A DNA stretch of 46,376 nucleotides from an uncultured Chlorobiaceae bacterium (GTDB taxonomy: Bacteria > Bacteroidota > Chlorobiia > Chlorobiales > Chlorobiaceae): NCBI GenBank assembly GCA_903994525.1, contig CAJEXW010000019.1:1-46376 (forward strand), given 5' to 3'. Shown in pieces: positions 25,321 through 34,071 of this stretch. A model generated the notes under the pieces. That model was given only the letters and a program-made list of their open reading frames with translations, ran no database searches and was not told the DNA's origin. Position 1 is the stretch's first letter. Every line of letters begins with the position of its first letter. The position numbers were made by a program, and so were the translations under genes.

Positions 25321-27119
25321 AAAAAAAATCAAGCGTTGCGGCGATATTTGCAGAGTTTTTAACCCGCTATCCTAAGCATTTCTTGCTGTTATTTTTGCTT
25401 CTTGTCATGGAAGGCGTTGTTGCAGCAATGTCGGTCATGTCGATTGTGCCGATTGCTGATTTTGTGCTTGACCCAACTTTTGCTAAACCCAGTCGCATTA
25501 CCCGAATTGTTATTAGTGGGTTACATGCTATCGATTTGCATCCTGCATTCTGGATATTTGGTACACTGTTTTTCCTCTCAAGCATTTTCAAAGGGGGAAT
25601 GGGTGTTACAATTCGTTATGCAATCCTTCGCATCAAGTATGCCGTTGTACGTGGACTTTTTGGAGATGCCCTTCATACTTTTTTCAAAGCTCGATGGGGT
25701 TTTTTCAGTGGTTCAGATCAAGGTCGTCTGCTCAACACCTTGAACAAAGAGTTAAATACAATTGGCGACACACTTGGTCATCTCGCAACCTTGCTGGCCA
25801 ATGTTATTCAACTTTGTATCTACCTTGCAGTGCCGATTTGGCTTAACGCGCAAATGACCTTTACAGCTCTTGGGCTTGCGCTCATTTTCGGTTCACCATT
25901 CATGTTGTTGCATCGGCTCAGTTATCGCCTTGGACAACGCAACACCGAAACGGCGAATGTTGCCATGGGTGTGTTAAGTGAAGTGTTGGGTGCCGCTCGC
26001 CTTATTCTTGGTTTTGGTCGGCAAAATCAGGCGCGGGAGAGGTATCTTGATGCTTTTGACAAGCATATAGGGGTCACCCTGCGCTCTCAGACACTGGGTA
26101 CCGCAGTGCCGCTTTTTTTTCAGCCAATGGCAGTGCTTGCAGTGCTTATTGCAATGGGAATTGCGCTGCAGCAGCAGGTGCGTATCTCTGAAATGGCAGC
26201 GGTGATGTGGAGCCTTCTGGCCGCGATGCCAATTCTCTCCTCATTGCTTCAGAGTAATATTACCATCAGTAACTTTTTGCCCAGCTACGAACAGCTCGTT
26301 TCGTTGCGACAGAATGCTGCAGAGTTTGAAGAAATTGAGGGCGAACGCATTTTTACCCGCCTGGAGCGCAGTATTGAATTGAAAGATCTCAGTTTCACCT
26401 ACCCCGGTCGCGAGCAGACGTTGACTGAGGTGAACTTGTCTTTTCACAAGGGTCAGATGGTTGCGCTGGTGGGAGAGTCTGGTTCAGGAAAGTCTACAGT
26501 AACTGATTTGGTTCTTGGTTTGCAGAATCCTGAAAAAGGTCAGGTGTTGATCGATGGGGTGCCACTTGGTGAATGGAAGCAGAACAGTTTTCGGGAAAGA
26601 ATCGGCTATGTTCCACAAGATCCTCAGTTATTCCACTCCTCCATTCGAGAAAACCTTCTCTGGTCTTCCGAAAAAGCATCTGAAGCAGAACTTTGGGAGG
26701 CATTGCGTCATGCCAATGCCGCAGTTTTTGTCAAGGAATTGCCTCAGGGCATTAATACTGTTGTTGGTGATCGAGGTGTTCGGCTTTCAGGTGGTCAGCG
26801 CCAGCGGATAGCGCTTGCGAGAGCTGTGTTGCGTATGCCTGAACTCTTGATTTTGGATGAAGCAACCAGCGCGCTGGATTCAGAATCGGAGCGTCTTATA
26901 CAGCAATCGATCGACGAACTTGCCCATGAGACCACAATCCTCATTGTCGCACATCGGCTTTCAACGATAGCCAAAGCCGATCAGGTTTATGTTCTGCGTC
27001 AGGGGCGTGTAGTTGAAGAAGGATCTTATGCGGAGTTAAGTGCCAAACAAGGCGGGTTTTTGAACACCATGCTTGCAGCGCAGGCTCCTTTTGAGCTGAC
27101 AGAAATGGTCAATGTGTAG
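25317..27119 (+). CDS. ABC exporter (permease-ATPase), MsbA/PglK-like
   Basis: A 600-residue half-transporter: N-terminal membrane domain (residues 1 to about 330, about six hydrophobic helices) and C-terminal ATPase with Walker A GESGSGKST, signature LSGGQRQR and Walker B LLILDEATSALD, then the switch histidine in VAHRLST. Family members flip lipid A-core or lipid-linked oligosaccharides. ATG 25317 is preferred because it makes the ATGA overlap with the previous gene; a TTG at 25308 is less likely. Nine A (25320-25328) follow the start codon. The 3' end of a second, about 80 percent similar gene copy remains at 33943-34066. Confidence 0.9.
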   Translation: MKKKSSVAAIFAEFLTRYPKHFLLLFLLLVMEGVVAAMSVMSIVPIADFVLDPTFAKPSRITRIVISGLHAIDLHPAFWIFGTLFFLSSIFKGGMGVTIRYAILRIKYAVVRGLFGDALHTFFKARWGFFSGSDQGRLLNTLNKELNTIGDTLGHLATLLANVIQLCIYLAVPIWLNAQMTFTALGLALIFGSPFMLLHRLSYRLGQRNTETANVAMGVLSEVLGAARLILGFGRQNQARERYLDAFDKHIGVTLRSQTLGTAVPLFFQPMAVLAVLIAMGIALQQQVRISEMAAVMWSLLAAMPILSSLLQSNITISNFLPSYEQLVSLRQNAAEFEEIEGERIFTRLERSIELKDLSFTYPGREQTLTEVNLSFHKGQMVALVGESGSGKSTVTDLVLGLQNPEKGQVLIDGVPLGEWKQNSFRERIGYVPQDPQLFHSSIRENLLWSSEKASEAELWEALRHANAAVFVKELPQGINTVVGDRGVRLSGGQRQRIALARAVLRMPELLILDEATSALDSESERLIQQSIDELAHETTILIVAHRLSTIAKADQVYVLRQGRVVEEGSYAELSAKQGGFLNTMLAAQAPFELTEMVNV

Positions 27120-27136
27120 ATTTAAATGATGATAAT

Positions 27137-28078
27137 GTGAATCAATCGATAATCGATATATCAATAATTATTCCTGTTTATCGCTCTCAGGAGAGCCTGC
27201 GAGAGCTTTATCAACGATTGACAACAGTTCTGGAAGCTCAAATGTTGAGTTTCGAGATTTTGTTTGTGGAAGATTGTGGTGGGGATCATTCGTGGGAGGT
27301 AATTAGGGAACTTGCAGTAGAAGATGCGCGTGTTCGAGGTTTAAGTATGAGTCGTAACTATGGTCAACATAACGCATTATTGGCTGGAATTCGGACAGCA
27401 CAAGGTCAGATAATTGCAACTCTTGATGATGATCTTCAAAATCCTCCGGAGGAATTACCGAAGCTGGTCTGTAAAATTCATGAAGGTTATGATGTAGTAT
27501 ATGGGTCACCACAAAGAGAGTCGCATGGATTATTTCGTGACATGGCTTCGCAGATCACCAAAATTGCATTGCAAAGCGCAATGGGGGCCGAGACGGCAAG
27601 GTATGTCAGTGCCTTCAGGGTTTTTAGGACAGAACTTCGGGGCGCATTTGATGAATATAAAAGCCCTACAGTAAACATTGATGTTCTTCTTACTTGGGCA
27701 ACAACAAAGTTTATTGCAATACCAGTTAAACATGATCTCCGAAAATACGGCGATTCTGGGTATACATTTCGAAAGCTTATGCAACATGCAATGAACATGA
27801 TGACCGGATTTTCAACAATGCCATTGAAACTGGCGAGTTTTATTGGTTTCACGTTTTCCATTTTTGGTTTGCTCATCCTTGCGGATGTCATTCTCCGCTA
27901 TTTAATTGTTGGTAGTGCGGTGCCTGGTTTTCCATTTCTTGCCTCCATTATTGCTTTATTTTCAGGCGCACAACTTCTTGCGCTTGGGATTATTGGCGAG
28001 TATTTAGCCAGAATGCACCAACGAACTATGGAGAGACCTGCATATTTATTAAGAGAAATTACACGGTCAGGGGATTAG
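27137..28078 (+). CDS. Family 2 glycosyltransferase, GtrB/dolichol-P-mannose synthase-like
   Basis: A 313-residue GT2 enzyme. SIIIPVYRSQESL starts the nucleotide-sugar fold; TLDDDLQNPPEELPKL carries the DDD metal-binding acids. The last about 80 residues hold two hydrophobic segments (FIGFTFSIFGLLIL and PFLASIIALFSGAQLL), as in GtrB/ArnC-type enzymes that load a sugar onto undecaprenyl phosphate. GTG 27137 is the only start that precedes the conserved N-terminal strand. The GtrA-like flippase gene two positions downstream makes a gtr-type module likely. Confidence 0.9.
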   Translation: MNQSIIDISIIIPVYRSQESLRELYQRLTTVLEAQMLSFEILFVEDCGGDHSWEVIRELAVEDARVRGLSMSRNYGQHNALLAGIRTAQGQIIATLDDDLQNPPEELPKLVCKIHEGYDVVYGSPQRESHGLFRDMASQITKIALQSAMGAETARYVSAFRVFRTELRGAFDEYKSPTVNIDVLLTWATTKFIAIPVKHDLRKYGDSGYTFRKLMQHAMNMMTGFSTMPLKLASFIGFTFSIFGLLILADVILRYLIVGSAVPGFPFLASIIALFSGAQLLALGIIGEYLARMHQRTMERPAYLLREITRSGD

Positions 28079-28079
28079 A

Positions 28080-28859
28080 GTGTCTTTTTCCAGTGATACT
28101 TTTTTTATTGAAACAGATGGCTTATCGCTTCAAGCGACTATTGTTCCTTGGGATACAAAAATATTTGATTACCCTGTAGTACAGATTGATCAATTTAAAA
28201 TTCTTGATGACGATCAGTCTACTTCTGATTTCATGGAATTTGAATCATGGCGCGACATCAAACAATGTAAGCTGATAAGTTGTCGATTAAGTCATGATCG
28301 GATTTGTGAATCCATGTTTTTGGAGGCTAAAGGCTTCCGATTCGTAGAGACAGTTCTTCATCCTAAGCTTAAGGGGCTGTTATCACTGAACATCCTTGAT
28401 CAAGGGCTTTCAATAATCCCTGCTACAGTTGCTGATTTGCCGGTTCTTATAAAAATTGCTGAGTCAGCTTTCAGAAATGAGCGGTTTCATATTGATCCGC
28501 GACTTGATCCACAAATTGGAGATCTTCGATATGGCCGTTGGGTTGCGAGTACGTTACATCACCCACGGCAAAGATTATTAAAAATTCTTGATAATGAAAT
28601 TATAGTAGCTTTTTTCATTATTGAAGTTTTGGATGATGGCCACGTTTATTGGCACCTTACGGCGGTTTCTCCAGAGCATCAGGGAAAAGGTTATGGTCGT
28701 CGAACCTGGCTTTCAATGCTTCGCTTTCATAAGCAGAATGGCTACGATGCAGTTAGCACAACAATATCAGCACGAAATGTTTCGGTTTTGAATCTTTATT
28801 CCAGCTTGAACTTTCGGTTTTTGCCTCCGGAAATGACTTTCCATTGGATGAGTGAATGA
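28080..28859 (+). CDS. GNAT N-acetyltransferase, WecD-like
   Basis: A 259-residue GNAT protein. The N-terminal stretch ATIVPWDTKIFDYPVVQI resembles the start of WecD, the dTDP-4-amino-4,6-dideoxygalactose acetyltransferase. The acetyl-CoA loop appears as VSPEHQGKGYGRRTWLSML near residue 200, followed by STTISARNVSVLNLYSSLNF. Start GTG 28080, one base after the GT2 stop; it overlaps gtrA by ATGA (28856-28859). With the WecE/RffA-like aminotransferase at 30134 it probably N-acetylates a 4-amino-4,6-dideoxy sugar. Confidence 0.8.
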   Translation: MSFSSDTFFIETDGLSLQATIVPWDTKIFDYPVVQIDQFKILDDDQSTSDFMEFESWRDIKQCKLISCRLSHDRICESMFLEAKGFRFVETVLHPKLKGLLSLNILDQGLSIIPATVADLPVLIKIAESAFRNERFHIDPRLDPQIGDLRYGRWVASTLHHPRQRLLKILDNEIIVAFFIIEVLDDGHVYWHLTAVSPEHQGKGYGRRTWLSMLRFHKQNGYDAVSTTISARNVSVLNLYSSLNFRFLPPEMTFHWMSE

Positions 28860-29245
28860 TAAAAAAAACGTTAGACTTGCAGGTTGTTCGTTTTGGTATC
28901 ATAGGTTTAGCGTCGAATCTTGTGCTGTATTTGCTTTATTTCGGAATTACGAGTATAGGTGTTGGTTACAAGCTTGCTATGTCTTTATTGTATCTCATTG
29001 GTGTTTTACAGACATTTTTATTTAATAAAAAATGGACGTTTAGTCATCATGGCCAATTAAACAGTTCATTCATTCGTTATACACTTATCTACGGGGTTGC
29101 CTATTTACTAAACCTTGGTGCCTTAGTTATTTTTGTTGAACGAGTTGGCTATCCTCACCAGTTGGTACAGGCTACCATGATTGCGATTATTGCACTATTT
29201 TTATTTGTGATGCAGAAAATGTGGGTCTTTCGGGTCAAAAAATAG
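28856..29245 (+). CDS. gtrA: GtrA-like membrane protein
   Basis: A 129-residue protein with four hydrophobic segments (about residues 12-30, 38-56, 75-95, 103-121) and the family features VRFGIIGLASNLVLYLLYF and LFNKKWTF. GtrA proteins are thought to flip undecaprenyl-phosphate-linked monosaccharides across the inner membrane. ATG 28856 overlaps the previous stop. It belongs with the GtrB-like enzyme at 27137 and perhaps the GT-C-like protein at 31282. Confidence 0.87.
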   Translation: MIKKTLDLQVVRFGIIGLASNLVLYLLYFGITSIGVGYKLAMSLLYLIGVLQTFLFNKKWTFSHHGQLNSSFIRYTLIYGVAYLLNLGALVIFVERVGYPHQLVQATMIAIIALFLFVMQKMWVFRVKK

Positions 29246-29261
29246 GTTACTATTCATAAAC

Positions 29262-30137
29262 ATGCGGATAAAGTGTCCCGCTTGCAGCTCGGAAACAGAA
29301 AACATGGGGGAAGTATGCCCGGCGTGTGGATTCAGTGTTGCTACTATTGATGGTTTCGAGGCATGGGCACCAGAATTGGCAAAGTTGTGTTCCGGGGATT
29401 TTTTTGACCCCGAAAAGTTTAAAGAACTTGTCGCTCTTGAGGATGCAAATTTCTGGTTCCAGTCGCGTAATGAATTGCTTCTCTGGACTTTGAACCGCTA
29501 TTTTGGCAAGTCTGTGCGTTATGCAGAGATTGGTTGTGGCACTGGCTATGTTTTGCAGGCGGTTGAGCAGGCTTTGCCGGATGTTGCAATAGTGGGTACT
29601 GAGTTGTTCGTTGAAGGGTTGAAGTATGCGTCACAACGTTGCAAGCGGGCAAAACTTGTTCAGCTTGATGCTCGTAAAATACCTTGGCGGAGTCAGTTTG
29701 ACGTAGTTGGCATTTTTGATGTGCTGGAGCATATTGAGGATGATAAGGGTGTGCTGGAGCAGATTTACAAGTCACTTGTGGTCGGGGGAGGAGTATTGAT
29801 TACGGTGCCTCAACATTGCTGGTTATGGAGTGCAGTCGATGAGGCGGCCTGCCACGTGAGGCGTTACTCGGTAAGTGAGCTGGAAAATAAGGTCAAGGCG
29901 GCAGGTTTTGAAATTTTGCGCAGCAGTTCATTTGTTTCTTTATTGCTCCCTATGATGGTAGCCGCTCGTGTAGTATCTCGTAAATCGGCTACTGATGCAG
30001 CGGCAGAACTTCATATTAACCGACTGTTGAATTATTTGTTCAGAAAAATTATGTCCGTTGAGTTTAGTTTGATTCGGTATGGTGTCAACTTCCCTCTCGG
30101 TGGTTCACGGCTCCTTATCGCAAAAAAAAGCAAATGA
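29262..30137 (+). CDS. SAM-dependent methyltransferase with N-terminal zinc ribbon
   Basis: A 291-residue protein. Two CxxC pairs (CPACS near residue 5 and CPACGF near residue 19) form a zinc-ribbon-like N-terminus. The class I methyltransferase core follows: AEIGCGTGYVLQAVEQA near residue 89 and GIFDVLEHIEDDKGVLEQIY. The C-terminal third has a hydrophobic stretch (FVSLLLPMMVAARVV) typical of LPS-locus methyltransferases that act at the membrane. It overlaps the next gene by ATGA (30134-30137). The substrate is unknown, possibly lipid-linked sugar. Confidence 0.85.
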   Translation: MRIKCPACSSETENMGEVCPACGFSVATIDGFEAWAPELAKLCSGDFFDPEKFKELVALEDANFWFQSRNELLLWTLNRYFGKSVRYAEIGCGTGYVLQAVEQALPDVAIVGTELFVEGLKYASQRCKRAKLVQLDARKIPWRSQFDVVGIFDVLEHIEDDKGVLEQIYKSLVVGGGVLITVPQHCWLWSAVDEAACHVRRYSVSELENKVKAAGFEILRSSSFVSLLLPMMVAARVVSRKSATDAAAELHINRLLNYLFRKIMSVEFSLIRYGVNFPLGGSRLLIAKKSK

Positions 30138-31285
30138 TCCCTTTTAACAAGCCCTATATTTGTGGCAAGGAACTTTGGAATATTGCTCAGGCACATACCT
30201 TGGGGCAGATGGCTGGCGACGGTAATTTTACCAAGCAGTGCAATGAGTGGCTGGAGCAACGTACCGGTTGCCACAAGGCGTTGCTTACACACTCCTGCAC
30301 AGCAGCATTGGAGATGGCGGCAATTCTGGCTGACATCAAGCCGGGTGATGAGGTCATCATGCCATCGTATACTTTTGTTTCAACAGCCAATGCATTCGTG
30401 TTGCGGGGTGGAGTGCCTGTTTTTGTTGATATTCGGCCTGATACGCTCAATATTGATGAGACGTTGATTGAGGCTGCGATAACTTCGAGAACCAAAGCTA
30501 TTGTGCCGGTACATTATGCCGGTGTTGCCTGCGAAATGGATACCATTATGGATATTGCCAGATGCCATGATCTTTTGGTGATAGAAGATGCAGCTCAAGG
30601 GGTCATGTCAACCTATAAGGGAAAAGCTCTTGGTGCAATTGGACACCTCGGTACTCTGAGCTTTCATGAAACCAAAAATATTATATCGGGCGAAGGTGGT
30701 GCGCTGCTCATTAATGATCCGAGGCTTGCTGAACGTGCCGAGATTATCCGCGAGAAAGGCACCAACCGAAGTTCGTTTTTTCGAGGTCAGGTTGACAAGT
30801 ATACTTGGGTAGATATAGGTTCCTCTTATTTACCTGGCGAAATTATTGCTGCATTCCTTTGTGCGCAGATGGAAGAGGCTGATAACATTACAGAGCAGCG
30901 GCTTGCTTTGTGGTCACACTATCATGAAGCGTTAGCTCCACTGGAATCAGCAGGCAGGTTGCGGAGGCCAGTTATACCCGAAACTTGCAGGCATAACGCA
31001 CACATGTACTATATTCTGCTTGATTCTCTTGAGACACGCACGGCATTAATGGCAAAGCTCAAAAAGCAGGGTGTCAACTCAGTGTTTCATTATGTCCCAT
31101 TACATAGTTCCCCAGCGGGTTTGAAGTATGGACGAGTGCACGGGGGGGGAGGGATGACTCATACTGAAAATCTTTCAGATAGATTGTTGAGGTTACCGCT
31201 CTATGTTGGGCTGTCTGAGGAAATAGACATTATTTTGGCTGTCTGTATCAATTATTTTATGGGAAAAAGAGATGTTAATATATGA
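30134..31285 (+). CDS. rffA: 4-keto-6-deoxy-sugar aminotransferase, RffA/WecE-like
   Basis: A 383-residue DegT/DnrJ/EryC1 PLP enzyme. MIPFNKPYICGKELWNIAQ matches the WecE/RffA N-terminus; VIEDAAQG holds the PLP-binding aspartate and SFHETKNIISGEGG the Schiff-base lysine near residue 182. These enzymes aminate dTDP-4-keto-6-deoxyglucose to dTDP-Fuc4N. No dTDP-glucose synthase or dehydratase gene is visible here, so the substrate must come from elsewhere. A G8 tract (31142-31149) encodes HGGGG at about residue 337 where family members usually have a short polar loop. It overlaps the next gene by ATGA. Confidence 0.9.
   Translation: MIPFNKPYICGKELWNIAQAHTLGQMAGDGNFTKQCNEWLEQRTGCHKALLTHSCTAALEMAAILADIKPGDEVIMPSYTFVSTANAFVLRGGVPVFVDIRPDTLNIDETLIEAAITSRTKAIVPVHYAGVACEMDTIMDIARCHDLLVIEDAAQGVMSTYKGKALGAIGHLGTLSFHETKNIISGEGGALLINDPRLAERAEIIREKGTNRSSFFRGQVDKYTWVDIGSSYLPGEIIAAFLCAQMEEADNITEQRLALWSHYHEALAPLESAGRLRRPVIPETCRHNAHMYYILLDSLETRTALMAKLKKQGVNSVFHYVPLHSSPAGLKYGRVHGGGGMTHTENLSDRLLRLPLYVGLSEEIDIILAVCINYFMGKRDVNI
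31142..31149 (+). repeat. G8 homopolymer inside the aminotransferase gene
   Basis: Eight consecutive G, then A and three more G, in frame at about residue 337 of 383. Loss or gain of one G would remove the last about 45 residues of the enzyme. Confidence 0.95.
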
Positions 31286-33627
31286 CTAAAACTTATATAA
31301 GAATTGCAACAGTTTTTTCTGTAGTCGCCTTGTTTATAATAGGTGTAGCTCTTGTATCGAAAATATTTACTGGATCTGGTGAGAGTAGTCTAACTTACAA
31401 GATTGTTGGCTTGTATAGCTACAGAGTTCTGGATATTGGATTGAATTTGCTTATTGTATCGTTGTTACCTTATTGGATAAATTATTTCAAGAAATTAAAA
31501 TATTGGGATATAAATGCAATCACAGATATCGATAATCCAAAACTTGGAATAGTTTTAAATTATTTAGCATTTATTCTTATTTCACTATTCTTTTTTAAGA
31601 AGCGCGAAATGCTACTTTTTACTAGTGGTGATGGTGATTATATGCTATCAATCTTCAAGCAACAACAGTTATGGTTGGAGAGTATTACGTACTTTGGTGG
31701 GAATTTTTTCCAATCATTAGGGGGAAATGTTTGGTTTCCTCTTAATACTCGAATTGACCCCGGTTACATTGCCGCAGGCCTTACCGGAACATTAGGAATT
31801 GCTGTTGCCCATACCGTATGGGCGACACTCCTGTTTACATCAACCATTGTTTTGAGTCGTACAATACGTTTGAGCTGGTTAATTTCTATACTAGCGGCTT
31901 GGCTTGTTCCGTTGTTAGTCATATATCTTTTGCCAATCGGCTTTTATAATGTTGCACGTCTTATTCCTCATGTAGCAACAATGATAACGATATCTAATTT
32001 TCTTATTGCTTTACTTTTGTGGAATCAACAGATATTAAGATATGCGATAATCAGATCAGCTCTTCTGTTTATACTTGTTGCTTATCTGTTGATGCTCAAT
32101 CCAACTATGTTAATATTGATTTTGCCTATAACCGGGCTGATAGTCTTATTCAAAATAATTTTGTTACCAACGACTAAAGAACGACTTAATGAATTAGCAG
32201 TCATCACGATTCCTCTCATAGTGTTGTATTTTACTGGTTCGATACATTTCCTGGCAGGTTTGTTTTTAAACACAGCGGTCAATATGTTTACAGCCGAGTT
32301 TGTTTCAGATCGAAGTAATGTTGCCTTTATTTCAACCATATTTCATGGCGCAGGGTTGTTTTCTGTGATATTTGCCCTTGTTGGGTTTGTCTATATTTTA
32401 CAACAAAAACAGAAGTCCTTCGAGTTAAAAGTATTGATCCTATCGTCTACACTTCTTGTTTTTTTAATTTTTACTTGTGGTAGCATTACACTATTTACTG
32501 ACGTATACAAAGGGCCGTCACCGATATATTTCGAGTTCTTTGTGTGGCCCATTTATTGTATTTCTTTGGCTCTACTGGTTTCAATTGGTTTAGAGATATT
32601 TCGCAAAAAATTACATAATAGATTAGTACTATCACAGTTCATTAATCACCGCCAATTTTTGATTCACTCTGTATATATAATTCCGGTGTTAGCACTATAT
32701 ATTTATACTGTTACTTTACCAGCAACTTCATCGAAATGGCTTTTCCCCCCACCACAGGGAAAAATTATGAATATACTCAAGTCAGTATCTTATAAGCCTG
32801 GAGATTCTTATAAAGGGCGGGTCGCCACTTTTACAGGGTTGGATCTTAAAGGTTCCGTAAATTGGGGAAATTTAGAAACGCTAGATGGTGAATATCTTGA
32901 AAAATTTAATAATGACTTTCGAAAAGCTGGTATGTGGGTTAACAATATACCAACATTTACAGAGTATAGCTCTTGTATCAGCCCACGTTTCTATTTCGTG
33001 ACAACCAGACTTTTTGGTAGACATGGAGATAGTCAAATAAGAAGTTCGATGACGTTGCGTCATGTAGATCAAAAAAATCTGAAGTTATTTGGTATCCGTT
33101 ATTTAATAACCGACAGGCCACTTGATGGGTTGGTGGCTGATGCCTATGAGGAGTCAGGCAAGTTAAAGATATTCTGTTATCACCTTGATAATCCAAATCT
33201 TGGAGATTGGTCACCAACCAATGTGATTATTAACAAAGACCCTTATGCAACCATTCAACTGATGATGTCAGAACAATTTGATCCGAGGTACTCAGTTGTT
33301 CTCGATAAATCTGTCAATGTAGAGTTGACTCCGGCACACAATAGTAATTTTTATATTGATAAAAATAAATATAGAATTTCTGCTTTAAGCGACTCTTATT
33401 CGTTGTTAATAATTCCAATTGAGTACAGTTCGTGTTTTGATATTGATCTAAAAAGTACTTCGTTATTTAAACCAAAAATTTTAATTGCAAACCAACTCTT
33501 AACTGCCATTTTGTTTAAAAAAAATGTTAAAGGCTCTTTGCAGTACAAAAATGGACCATTTATAAATTCTCGTGGCCGTGTGGATGATTATTTTGTTTTT
33601 AAAAATTTGCTGAAACAATACAAATAA
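31282..33627 (+). CDS. Large membrane protein, possible GT-C-type glycosyltransferase
   Basis: A 781-residue protein. About 11-13 hydrophobic helices occupy residues 1 to about 490 (for example VFSVVALFIIGVALV and VILIFTCGS-type segments), followed by a soluble region to the end. FTSGDGDYMLSIFKQQQLW after the second helices is an acidic loop of the kind seen in GT-C enzymes, and the phrase FGIRYLITDRP in the C-terminal part recalls YfhO-like proteins. I cannot place it in a named family. The gene is clearly more AT-rich than its neighbours, suggesting separate acquisition. Its position after GtrB/GtrA-like genes suggests the third, polymer-modifying member (GtrC role). It starts in the stop of the aminotransferase gene (ATGA, 31282-31285). 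Confidence 0.7.
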   Translation: MTKTYIRIATVFSVVALFIIGVALVSKIFTGSGESSLTYKIVGLYSYRVLDIGLNLLIVSLLPYWINYFKKLKYWDINAITDIDNPKLGIVLNYLAFILISLFFFKKREMLLFTSGDGDYMLSIFKQQQLWLESITYFGGNFFQSLGGNVWFPLNTRIDPGYIAAGLTGTLGIAVAHTVWATLLFTSTIVLSRTIRLSWLISILAAWLVPLLVIYLLPIGFYNVARLIPHVATMITISNFLIALLLWNQQILRYAIIRSALLFILVAYLLMLNPTMLILILPITGLIVLFKIILLPTTKERLNELAVITIPLIVLYFTGSIHFLAGLFLNTAVNMFTAEFVSDRSNVAFISTIFHGAGLFSVIFALVGFVYILQQKQKSFELKVLILSSTLLVFLIFTCGSITLFTDVYKGPSPIYFEFFVWPIYCISLALLVSIGLEIFRKKLHNRLVLSQFINHRQFLIHSVYIIPVLALYIYTVTLPATSSKWLFPPPQGKIMNILKSVSYKPGDSYKGRVATFTGLDLKGSVNWGNLETLDGEYLEKFNNDFRKAGMWVNNIPTFTEYSSCISPRFYFVTTRLFGRHGDSQIRSSMTLRHVDQKNLKLFGIRYLITDRPLDGLVADAYEESGKLKIFCYHLDNPNLGDWSPTNVIINKDPYATIQLMMSEQFDPRYSVVLDKSVNVELTPAHNSNFYIDKNKYRISALSDSYSLLIIPIEYSSCFDIDLKSTSLFKPKILIANQLLTAILFKKNVKGSLQYKNGPFINSRGRVDDYFVFKNLLKQYK

Positions 33628-33729
33628 ATTTTTAATTGATTTATTGAGAATCAGATGGCAATTTCCCTTGCTCGAAATTTGGCATTTCGCGGAATTTAAT
33701 GGAGACTAAATTTCATTTTACTGCACCAT

Positions 33730-33942
33730 CTATAGTTGCATTTCCAGCTTCCCACAATAAAAGAGGATTCTTATCCGGTAACTTTCGAAACTCCTAAATC
33801 CTCTCGAACTTGCTTTTAACAACTGAATCTTGCTGTTGATGGCCTCCGACACGGCGTTCGATACTTTGTGTTTGAAGTAGTTTATTATATTGCCTGCGTG
33901 TCGAACCATTAACTCTCTGACCTTGATCATCTGCTTGAGGCC
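33730..33942 (-). pseudogene. C-terminal fragment of an ISL3-family transposase
   Basis: The minus strand encodes about 70 residues matching the end of ISL3-family (IS204/IS1001-type) transposases: GLKQMIKVRELMV, HKVSNAVSEAINSKIQLL, SSRGFRSFESYRIRILFYC. Everything N-terminal is missing, cut exactly where ABC-exporter homology begins at 33943. No complete element ends are visible, and bases 33628-33729 hold only AT-rich, unassigned sequence that may include the outer end of the IS. Confidence 0.82.
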
Positions 33943-34066
33943 AGGGCGTGTTGTTGAGGAGGGATCTTATGCGGAGTTAAGTGTTAAACAAGGTGGATTT
34001 TTGAATACCATGGTTGCGGCACAAGCTCCTATGGAACAGGGGAAAATTATAGAGGTTGAAGAATAA
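33943..34066 (+). pseudogene. 3' remnant of an ABC exporter gene
   Basis: About 124 bases are closely similar (roughly 80 percent by eye) to the last part of the exporter gene at 25317-27119: GSYAELS, KQGGFLNTM, AAQAP, then a divergent tail ending at TAA 34064-34066. Only about 41 codons remain. It is fused at its left side to an ISL3 transposase fragment. The legB gene starts 6 bases after its stop, so the lost exporter once headed, or ended, the block before the legionaminic-acid genes. Confidence 0.88.
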
Positions 34067-34071
34067 AAATA

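Noticed and set aside
25320..25328. A9 run after the exporter start codon as a phase-variation tract
   Set aside because: Lysine-rich N-termini with AAA codons are common just after start codons; without length data it is weaker than the G tracts.
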